Part shown: positions 44,908-54,125 of the stretch, in pieces
How the letters are laid out: each line of letters opens with the position of its first letter
Position numbering within the stretch: position 1 is the first letter of the stretch
Source: Bactericera cockerelli
Lineage: Eukaryota > Arthropoda > Insecta > Hemiptera > Triozidae
Length of the DNA: 64,000 nt
NCBI GenBank assembly: GCA_024516035.1
Contig: CM044956.1
Span: 23,844,383 to 23,908,382 of the forward strand
Reading direction: 5' to 3'
Notes under the pieces: model-generated
Told to the model about the DNA's origin: nothing
Seen by the model: the letters and a program-made list of their open reading frames with translations, nothing else
Databases searched by the model: none
Position numbers and translations under genes: made by a program

Positions 44908-45747
44908 AGTATATGATAATACATATAATTTGAGCATGCATAAAAACACTCACCCTAATCTGCTATTCTGTCGACTGCAATTTAAACGAAAACACTTCAC
45001 AAACGCATTAAATATATATTATTACTTAGAAATTTCACAACATATGTAGGTATTTGAAAAGAAAAAAAAAAAAAAAAAAAACCGGACCGACGAGCAGAGA
45101 AACGATGTTAACTCTCTGAGAAACCGAACAAAACTGACGCACTCTGTGTAGAAGGCTTCTTTATATACCCAGATGATTTGATGCCTGTGTGATGATTCAT
45201 GTGAACCCATGAGAAGGGGTACCATGGGAACCAAGATAGCAAAATTGTTATGTAATCGTCTTTGTGTTTGAAACAATGGAAATTCTGTAAATTAGATATC
45301 TCGAGAACCCTTATATCTATTAACTTGAAATTTGGTATTTAGGCTCCTTGTTCAGAGGAAAGACGACTATAAAGTTTTGTTGACAGTATAACCGCCACCG
45401 GTGGAGATTTCACCGCTTTTTGTCGATTTCTGTAATTTTGGCTGTATGGCTAGAGATATCAAAAAATATATGTGAGTTGACCCCCCACAAATCAAAGATA
45501 GGATTCTCAATTCTCATATTCAAAGGAATACTACGAAAAACCAGTTTTTGTTGTCACCAATTGGTGAAATTTCGACTGACATTGAAAAATCGTAAAAAAG
45601 TTAAGCAACGTCCAGCGGTAAGACTCAAATTCGAACCCTCTTTCGTAATGCTGGCTTTTTCCGACCCAACGAAGGTTGAGTGAGGTTCATGTGGGTTGCT
45701 TATTTGTAAGATTTCAGCGAAAGAAAGGTGTTAAAAAGACGTTGTTG
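44908..45747. other. No gene recognised
   Basis: AT-rich DNA with a poly-A of about 20 at 45061-45080. An open frame of 84 codons on the minus strand (45022-45276) runs through the poly-A as phenylalanines and shows no recognisable domain. Confidence 0.5.
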
Positions 45748-45938
45748 TTTTTTTTTTTTTTTTTTTTTAAGGTAACTGTGCCCCGAAACCGCTTTCGCAT
45801 TACTTCAGGGCACTTTACCTTTACATTCATGCATTACTTGTTTAGAATACTCGTTTAGAATTTTCTGCTCCGGCCGGGATTCGAACCCGCAACCTCCGAG
45901 TCAGCAACCAATGCTCTTAACCACTGAGCCACGGAGTT
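45748..45938 (-). mobile_element. tRNA-derived SINE with poly-A tail (third type)
   Basis: On the minus strand the head ACTCCGTGGCTCAGTGGTTA has a good A box, and GCGGGTTCGAATCCCGGCCG gives the B box. A body of about 100 bp ends in GGGGCACAGTTACC and a poly-A of about 20, seen as poly-T at 45748-45769. The acceptor stem pairs at only 5 of 7 positions, so it is not called as a tRNA gene. Confidence 0.75.
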
Positions 45939-46013
45939 CCGCAATTTTTTGTATAAAGAGGCGTTAAGCAGAAAAAGTAAATTTCCAGGGAAGAAGAATA
46001 AACTTTCAATACT

Positions 46014-46205
46014 ACTTTTTATTGGAAGGTAACCACCAGGTGAGGTTAATGCTCAAAGCATTTTCTACCACCTAACTCCCAGAGTCTTATAATTATATGG
46101 TCTCAAACTCAAATTAATGAGAAAAAATCCATGCATTGGGTAAGATTCGAAACAACGTATCCGTACACTACCTGGATTACCACACTATTGGGTTGACCAC
46201 TTGAA
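46014..46205 (-). mobile_element. tRNA-derived SINE, ATT family, degraded
   Basis: Same body as 42538-42750 (GGTAACCACCAGGTGAGGTT on the plus strand), with substitutions in the B box (AGATTCGAAACAACG) and in the head. Confidence 0.72.
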
Positions 46206-46211
46206 AACTCT

Positions 46212-46368
46212 TTCTCTCATAATCCCCAAATCTCCCTTTCAACTGCTAAACAACACACTCTGATTGGTTTATTTGAACAAAATTTGACGGTTAAACAACA
46301 CACTCTGATTGGTTTATTTAAACAAAATTTGATGGTTGAATGGGAGATTTTGGGATTTTCAGAATGAG
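46212..46368. mobile_element. Small inverted-repeat element with internal direct repeat
   Basis: The ends are imperfect inverted repeats, about AATCCCCAAATCTCCCTTTC against AATCCCAAAATCTCCCATTC. Between them AACAACACACTCTGATTGGT plus the adjoining ~25 bp is present twice in tandem. It is probably a decayed MITE. Confidence 0.5.
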
Positions 46369-47334
46369 TGTTGTTTTCTGGATCACTTTACACTTGAAAA
46401 AATACCTCTTCATCCAGAAATCTATGATAGAAAGACATGGTCAATTTTCATTTGTTCCCCAATCTAGTTTTGAATTTAACCTTCCAACTATTACAATACA
46501 TGGTCTTAGCACTAAAAAAAAGAAAAAGTTAAAAGAATGTTATTGGGGGAGAAACGCAAAAAATTCCTACTGTAATATTACTAATAATTATGTTCTATTG
46601 AACTTGCCTTCTCCTGTAGAAACGCAGTAGCGAAGAATTATTTAAAATTTAAATTTAAAGTTGAAGTTTAAAATCAGTCTTACCGAAAACTGAAGCACGT
46701 ACGAAAACCGTCGGAGAGTGACGTTCGGAAACACGGTGTTGAACGTAGGAGAATCGGAGTACGAATGATTTCGAATAAATTTTCCGGCAGAGACACTGAA
46801 AGCTCAAACTCAATTCTCGATTCTGATTGGTTGGACTAAAATAACTATTTTCTACCTTATCTAACCCCAGTGGCGTCGCTCCGGGTATTTTTTCTGAACT
46901 TTTCAGTACCGTAAGACGGGGTTACTTTGCTCCACTTTTAAGATATTTCTTACAAAATGTTGAATAACTTTTTTATTATTCCAAATAAACAATTAATTAA
47001 TAATTCATTTTGTAGGCAAGGACATTGTTTTTCAATAAAAATTAGAAACTTTCGTTTTCCATTTGCGAACTATGAAAAAAAAACTCAACTAATCTTTGGA
47101 GCAATTTTACCCCATAGGTGGGGTTACATTGCACCACCTGTGATACGCTGTAGGAAATCCCTATTTTAGACGTAGTGGAGCAAAATAAAAACTGCTCAGT
47201 TTTTATAGCATGTGAGAGAGAATTTAAAACTAAGAAAACAGAAAAAAAAATGGTGAAAAAATATTGATTTTTCATGTAGGTACCATTTATTAAAAAAAGA
47301 GTTAAAATTCATATAAATGCCTAGAAATTATCCA
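46369..47334. other. No gene recognised
   Basis: AT-rich. The motifs GACGGGGTTACTTTGCTCCA (46917) and GTGGGGTTACATTGCACCAC (47117) are variants of one phrase about 200 bp apart and suggest a decayed transposon. Open frames of 96 codons (46340-46630) and 70 codons (46957-47169) have no recognisable domain. Confidence 0.45.
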
Positions 47335-49850
47335 GCCATAATTTAAGGGAAAGTAGGAAAATTTTGACCCTTAAAAAATAAAGGGGGGGGGGCTTAAAAA
47401 TTTCTTAATTTTTGCCCCTTCCCTTTTAAAAAATTTCCTTAAAAATTTTTTTTTTTTAATAAATTTCCTACATAATCAAGGGTCTACTGGTAATAAGGGG
47501 GGGTTTGAAACCCCCGGGAATGACAAAAGTTATACCCCATTTAAATTTTAAACAACATAATAAAGTTTTTGACTTTTTTTCGAATTTCTTTCATTTAATG
47601 GGGATAAAAATTATTTCCCCCCATTTTTAAAAAACCTTTTAAAAAGTAATATTTTGGGGAATAAATTTTTAAAATCCAATGTGAAAAAATAAAAAATTTT
47701 CATTTTTTTTTGTTAAAAAATTTAAAAAGCCCTTGTTAAGGGTGGGGTGATTGCCTTTAAAAATCTCCTTTTCCTCCAAATATCCCTTTAATAAAAATTT
47801 TCTTTTATTTTAATAAGGCATTAAAATGAAATTAAGCACAAATTTAAATTTTAGATTTCCATGGGGAAGGGGGTTTTAATGGGAAAAAATTTGTATTAAA
47901 ATTTTGGGTTCCCGTTTTTTGTAAAACCTTTTCCGTCCTTTTTTGAAAACACCTAAAAATTTGGTGTCCTTTTTTCCCCACAAAAAGTACTAAAAATTTC
48001 AAAAAAATCAGTACTCCTTTTTCTTAAAAAAGTGGAAAAACTTTTTTTTTTTAAAAAAGTTTAAATTTTAAAAAAGTCCTTCACTGAGTAAAAGCATTTT
48101 TTTTTTGGGTGGTTTGGATATTTATATCATCTCCCAAAAGGGGTGAACCCAAATTTTTTTTCCCTCCCTTTTAAAAAAAAAAGTTGGGAAAATTTTAAAT
48201 CATGGGTAAACCCAAAATCTGTGGAAAATAAGTGTAACGGCCCCTTGAAAAAAAACCAGGACCAGAGGCGGGTTCAAAACCCAGCCGGACATGAAAATTA
48301 TCCCCCCCCAATTTGGTTTTTTTTAAAACAGAAAAAATTTTGGGGCCCTTACGGGGGGTATTATTTAATAGCCTTTCGGCGAAAAAAAAATTTGGTTTAT
48401 TATTTATTTAAAAAAAGACAGGTTTCAAAAGATATTTTCGTTTTAAAATTTTTGGATCGTTTTTTAATATTTCACACGAAAGTTTTAAAAAGGATTTTGA
48501 GGGCAAAGTTTATCTTTAATAATAAAAGAAAAAAAAAATGAAACATTTATTAAAAATTCTTAAATTTTTTGTCCAGGGCCTCCATTTAAAACAAAACCCT
48601 TAAATCAATATTTTTTTTCCTTTTCAATTTTCGGCTTTGTCCTCGAAAACTTTTTCTGCAGGGGGAAATTTTTAAATTTTTGGGGGTTAAAACAAACAAA
48701 CCGTCTTTTGGGAAATCAAAACTTAGTATTTAAAGCATGTATGTCCCAAGCTATTTAATTTTTCTACCTCTTACATAATTTAATTTTCCAAGAAAAAAAA
48801 TTATTAGTATTTTGTTTTTCTTTGTTTTTAAAATTTTTTTCACTTGTGTTTCTTTTTTTTTTGAAAAAAAAATAAAAAATTCCTTTATTTTTAAAAAAAA
48901 CAACTCTTGTTAAATAAGTTTTTTTTTATAATTTCTGGGGAAAATTTCATTAAAATATTTTAAATTTAAAATTTTGGAAAAATTAAAAAATACAAATATT
49001 TTTTGTTTAACAAGCAGCCTTGGGGACTATTATTTGGATATTCCCTTTCTTTTTTTTTTACTAAGGTCTTTCAATCTTCCCAACCACATTAAATTTTTTA
49101 TGAATTTCAACTTTTTTTCCCCAAAAAATAATGTAAAAAATCAAAGAAACAAAATTTTTAAACGAAAATTTAAAAAATAATTAAATTTAATTTAAGAATT
49201 TTTTTTTTATTTTAAGAAGATAAAGATAATATAATTTTAAAAAAAAAATCCACCTTTAATTTTTTCGTCAATTTTTTTGCAAAGCCTTCTTTTTTTACTA
49301 TTTTTTTACAAATAATTTCTATACTAAAATAATTTTTACGTTAGTCATGTTCTTTTTTTTTGTTTCAAATAAAATTGTACTTTTAAATTTTAATAAAAAA
49401 AACAATTGCTTTTCTTAAAATGTGAAGAAAAAATGTTTTATTTGTTAAAAAAAATCGATAAAAAAAATTTTAAAAAGTACAAATTCCCAAAATGGAAAAA
49501 TGTAAAGATTGAAAAATTTTATTTTTTTTTGGATTTAAATTTTAAAAAGTACAAAATTCCATTAAAAATGTAGTTACCCCTTTTGGTCACCACCAATTAA
49601 AAAAAAAAATCTCCCCTCCTTATAATAAATAGTAACCCAAAATCATGTGGAAAAAAACAAAGAAATAATCGTGTCCCCCAGGCAAATAAAAAGGCCCCTA
49701 AAGGGTTTTACCAATCCTTTGATTTCCATGAGGGAAGACAATTTTCCCGTTTATTCCCAGGCCACCATCCTCGTAAATTTTTTGTATGAATATTTTGATT
49801 GGAATAAATTTTTTTTAAAAAATAACAAATAAAGTGAATAAAACGAATAT
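47335..49850. other. Homopolymer-rich block, probably poor consensus
   Basis: Almost every base lies in a run of two or more identical bases (GGGGGGGGG, CCCCCCCC, many T6-T10 and A6-A9), a texture seen nowhere else in the window. Short frames (48143-48541, 48974-49180, 49647-49832) are rich in Lys, Phe and Asn and should not be read as genes. The likeliest explanation is uncorrected long-read consensus. Real low-complexity DNA is the alternative. Confidence 0.6.
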
Positions 49851-49859
49851 TTTTCTCTT

Positions 49860-50110
49860 CTATCTCGATCTGGCTGCAATTTTATTCCATTGTCCGCTCT
49901 GAGGGACCTCACTCGTACAAAACCCTATAAAAATCAAGTGAAGGCGGCTGTGGTAGAAAACAGAAACAGCGCTTAATTTTTTACAGGCCCGACTACCTAC
50001 CACAGCATAACCGAGCCAGAGAAACCAGAGCCAGGCAAGCCAGCCGGTAGCGGTAGCGGCAACGGCGGTAATCGAAAACACGGCCTTTAGGAAACACGGT
50101 TGATTAGAAT
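49860..50110. other. GC-richer unique segment
   Basis: This stands out from its AT-rich surroundings, with CpG-containing sequence (AGCGGTAGCGGCAACGGCGG) and a TATAAAAATC at about 49927. It could be a promoter or 5' untranslated exon for the gene downstream, but no start codon, donor site or transcript evidence confirms this. The minus-strand open frame here is hydrophobic and unconvincing. Confidence 0.3.
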
Positions 50111-50314
50111 AGGGGTACTGAAAATAATTCTTTTTTAAATAATCTCTTGCTCGAATTTAAAATTTTTAAACCAATTTCTTCAAAATCTCATTTGGTTTTA
50201 GTGCAGTGAGTTGTTATCTGTAAATTTAAGGTATTTTCAAGACAGACTGTAGAAATGCATTCACACTCCTTGTCAGTAGTGTCAGTACTGCCTTGAAATT
50301 GTAGAACCACTGTA

Positions 50315-51201
50315 TAGAGTTGCCGCGATTAATCGAACTAATCGATTACTATCTAGTTAATACATTATAGTACTTATAGTTATTTAGATCTAGCAAGCAC
50401 CTTGGGATTGGGGGAAAAAAAAGTAAAAATTGGGGGATTTTTTTCTAATTTTTTCTGGCAACACTGGTTACTGGTTATAAAAGGCGGAAATCACGGCATT
50501 TTTAAATAACCTAACATTAAAATTTTAAAAACTAAAAGTGTCATTCTCAATTCTGTCATTGTCAATATTGTCATATTTGTCATTTTGATCATTTTCCTTC
50601 TAACATACCTAATCAAAGAACAAAAGAACAATAAATCTAATAAATTTAAGTGTCAAGTGAACTATATATCAGACATAATTTTGAAATATTGCTCGTATAT
50701 AGGGTATATGTGTTTCTTTCTCTAAACATAACAGAAAACAAATCACCCATTGCCAGGTGTCGTTTTTTTTTTATTCAACCTGTGACATTCAACTATGACA
50801 ACTTGTTTTTTAAATTGATAAAATATATGCCGTCGTGACAAACTATATAAAAAGAAAAAAAATATTAATAAAATCTAGTTAGGTGAAAAAATTGGTATTT
50901 TTTTTTTTTTTTTTTTTTTCAGAGTGGGCACTATAGATCCAGTAGAGGTCAAAATTGGCTCAATTAGTATCTAATTAAAGGAAAAGATATGAGAAATGAT
51001 AATATGAAATAAAAATAATATGTCGTCGCGACAAAAAAAAAGTAAAAATTAGTCAAAGTCAATTTTTGGTTAATTTCAGATAATCGTCAAATAATCGATT
51101 AATCGATTATTTGAGTGTCGATTAATCGATTAATCGATTACCAACGAGTCCGATTAATCGATAATCGATTATCGAGATTTGAACTAATCGCGGCAACTCT
51201 A
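50315..51201. mobile_element. 887-bp non-autonomous hAT element
   Basis: The inverted ends start TAGAGTTGCCGCGATTA, matching the hAT end pattern YARNG. Both sides carry the 8-bp duplication CCACTGTA (50307-50314 and 51202-51209). Subterminal DNA is packed with ATTAATCGATTA-like motifs (51085-51175). No transposase is present; the 62-codon frame at 50650 has no domain. The intact duplication indicates a fairly young insertion. Confidence 0.88.
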
Positions 51202-51209
51202 CCACTGTA

Positions 51210-52060
51210 TACTGTTAATGGTGATTCATTTGGCCTTGCATGATTGCTAGAATATTTCCTATTCATTAATCATTAGTTTCAACTCCTCTCCATATATCTT
51301 ATCAGTAATTGATTACCTATCACTCAATCTGTTGTCCTCTCCTTTCCTACATGTCTGTTCTAAATGCCATATATTCTTGTCAAAGGTAATTTGTCTCCAT
51401 ACTTAGACAACCCTTTCTGGAAAGTATCAGTATCTGGATTGAAAAGTAAGTTTACCCCCTATAAAAGAGTGCAGCTTTTCTAATCTAATATAATTTTTAC
51501 TGTGTATGAACAGTTCATCTATTTGCATGTAAATTTCATGTTTAGGGTCTTTTATATGTCATATTTTTATCCAAGGGCCATTTCTTTAATGATTTGATTC
51601 TTATGAAAATTTTGGAGAATGTTTAGAATTATTTAGCCTTGAAAATTTAAATAATTTACTTTTTAAATTAGGTACCCAAGTGATGAAAAGGGAGTGTGTG
51701 AGTTGTGTGTGCAGTGGGTGTGTGTGTTTGTGTGTGTGTTTTGTGCATAAGGTGTGTTTGTCTGTTTGATGGGCTGGCAATGCAATGGGTGTAGGTGTAA
51801 CCCACTAGTATATCAGTAAAATTCTGCATACCCACTGCTTCGAAAAATTAGTAATTTGGCATATTTTCTTCAATTTTAAATTTAAAAAATTTTTAAAATA
51901 TTTAAGTTGGATAAGTAATTGGAGTGTGAACCATGCATCTTATCATAGATAAAGTCAAAGAAAAAACAGGGAAGTTCACAAAAAAAAGGGTTGGTTGGAA
52001 GAGATTGCCATAGGCAATAACCCCGCCCTTTAGTTAGGACATATGTATTTATCTATTTGT
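51210..52060. other. No gene seen; GT-rich microsatellite 51690-51770
   Basis: AT-rich DNA with a degenerate GT tract (GTGTGTGTGTTTGTGTGTGT). No exon-like sequence. Confidence 0.5.
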
Positions 52061-52074
52061 TTCCATTTTATCGT

Positions 52075-53280
52075 TTTCCATTTTTTATATATTTCAATTT
52101 CAATTTTATTGTACTAAAAGATACATAATACTGTATGTGTACAAAACTTATATGCTACAAATTAAATTAAATCTAAGTTTATATAATATTGGTATACTAG
52201 TTTGAAACAAAGAGCATTTAAATAATTTGTGGACTAGAAAAGCAAAAACAAAAATGTATAAAGACAGATAAAAACGAAAAACAGAAAAGGAACGAAAAGG
52301 TTATAGGAGGGAAACACAAGGATGACTAGAAGGTGTGATTGACTAGGCTAGTTTCTCAGGCTGTCCTGGAACTCGTCAAAGCTATAAGGAGCTAGATCCA
52401 GGAGTTGATCTTTTAGGTTTGCTTTGAACTCATCTCCTCTCAGTTCTTTGGATGCAGGAGGTAATTTGTTGTATATTTTAATGCCCAGGCAAAGGAAAGA
52501 CCTATCCATCAATTTTGTATTTGAGACGATGATGTTGTCATTGTTTCTGGTGTTATATTGATGGACATTGTTGTGCCTGGGCAGTGAGGGAGATAGTTTG
52601 TGGATCAAGACAAGAGCTTCCAGGATAACCTGAGCATAGACAGTAAGGATCTTGTGTTGTCTGAACAGAGGTCTACATGACACCATTCGATCCAGACCGA
52701 AAACACTACGGACAGCTCTCTTTTGAAGAAGAAGGATGGGTTTTATATTTGGGGAGAAACCCCAGAATATGATAGCATAGCTCATCACGCTATGGAAATA
52801 AGAGAAGTAGGACAAGAGTGCAGTATGGGAGTCAACGTTTGTTCGGACTGAGCGGATTGCAAATATGGCGCTAGATAGTTTTGGCTGGAGTTCGTCAACA
52901 TGTTGCTTCCATTTCAGTTTGCAATCCACTACAAGTCCTAGGAATTTAATATTAGTAGAGGGGGAAATGGTGAGATCGTTGACTAGGAGAGGTAGGAGGG
53001 GAGTGCTAGGGGAGGAATTAAAATACAAGAAGGATGTCTTGCTACTGTTCAGTTGCAGCTGGTTTCTACAGAACCAAGAGTGAATCAGTGACATTACCTC
53101 AGTGGACCTTCTAAATACATCCATTTTGTCGGAACCACCGAAAAGGAGGGTAGTGTCATCTGCAAAGATGGTCAGATGAGCGGTGTGATGCACAGAGGCA
53201 ATGTCATTGATGAAGAGAAGGAAAAGAAGAGGTCCTAGGACTGAACCTTGGGGTACTCCTGACTTCACCTGAAGGGAGGA
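52075..53280 (-). mobile_element. 5'-truncated non-LTR retrotransposon (CR1/Jockey type)
   Basis: Only the 3' part of the element remains: half of the reverse transcriptase, the C-terminal domain, a 3' untranslated region, and a tail that reads ATTGAAATTGAAAT on the minus strand. The 5' break at 53280 abuts TAA repeats. A short 3' tandem tail and 5' truncation are typical of target-primed reverse transcription. Confidence 0.82.
52348..53280 (-). pseudogene. Reverse transcriptase fragment (LINE)
   Basis: An open frame of about 310 codons without an authentic start; it begins inside the polymerase domain. Near the N-terminus GVPQGSVLGP and INDI are visible, followed by the catalytic FADDTTLL motif and then FLGLVVDCKLKW of the palm/thumb region. 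The C-terminal part contains YNTRNNDNIIV and IKIYNKLP, a signature shared by CR1- and Jockey-group LINEs. The endonuclease and the N-terminal fingers are missing. The frame has no internal stop, so the insertion is probably not ancient. It is on the opposite strand to the gene at 54-60.8 kb and unrelated to it. Confidence 0.88.
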
Positions 53281-54125
53281 TAATAATAATTATTTATACT
53301 GTACATAATATATATGTCTTTGTATCTATTAAAGCATTTCATAATAATAATAAGAACATGTGCAGCAAGTCTCTAATAATTACAATGATTGATGATTTCT
53401 AGTTGATGCCATTTTTTGTAGTAAAAAAAATCACAATACTTCACATTTTTAATATTAGAAATTCATTGGAAGTAATATCATTTTGCTTTAAAAGTATACA
53501 ATATTTGCATTTATTTCATTTAAAGGTCTGCATATTTCAGTGGTTTTGTGCATATATTTGCACATTTCTTGCTTTTTGACAGCATATGCAACTGCACAAT
53601 TTGGGCATTTTTGGCTGCATAATATCCAAGTTCTAGTTATTACACATTAGTTCTGTGTCAAATGTTTGTTGGGTAATGGTCTTAGCCAAAGACTTAGTAT
53701 AGATGGACCCTCTATGTGTTTGAATCCCTGAAGCCAGTTTCTTATGGAACTTGTTTTAACACTGCAGTGCTAGGGTAAGATAAAGTAATTATTCCAAAGT
53801 TGGGCTTTGGGTTCTTTGACTGAATTTACCTTATTTACTTAAAGACATGTTTGTACCACCAGTGGTACAAACGTGTCTGCACAGAATGGACCAGTTGGGC
53901 CACCAGTGGCCAACTGAGATCACTCATTTCAAGCCTGCTTGTACCACGGGTGGTACACTGTATCTTCGGTCCTCATAAGACCAATTTATTATGCAAAACA
54001 AAACAAATACTAGGGAAAAAAATCTGGTACTATGCAGCAACCTACCTCTAGAGCACCTGACCTAGGGGGTGGAATGCAATAAAAGTGCTGGTTGCAAGAG
54101 TGTTAAATTTAACAAAATTTAAAAC
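53281..54125. other. TAA microsatellite and AT-rich sequence
   Basis: TAATAATAATTATTTA at the LINE breakpoint, another TAATAATAATAA near 53341, then AT-rich DNA. At 53845-53960 imperfect repeats of ACCACCAGTGGTACAAACGT-like sequence with small palindromes are present. No exon was recognised upstream of 54126. Confidence 0.5.

Noticed and set aside
45866..45938. Functional tRNA gene on the minus strand
   Set aside because: Box A and box B are good, but the acceptor stem pairs at only 5 of 7 positions and a body plus poly-A tail follows, so it is a SINE.
48143..48541. 132-codon open frame
   Set aside because: It lies in the homopolymer-dominated block with suspected consensus errors and is Lys/Phe/Asn-rich without a domain.
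49860..50081. Minus-strand 73-codon hydrophobic protein
   Set aside because: No homology recognised; it overlaps a GC-rich segment better explained as possible promoter or untranslated sequence.
50650..50838. 62-codon frame as a transposase remnant of the hAT element
   Set aside because: Too short, and no hAT dimerisation or catalytic motif is visible.
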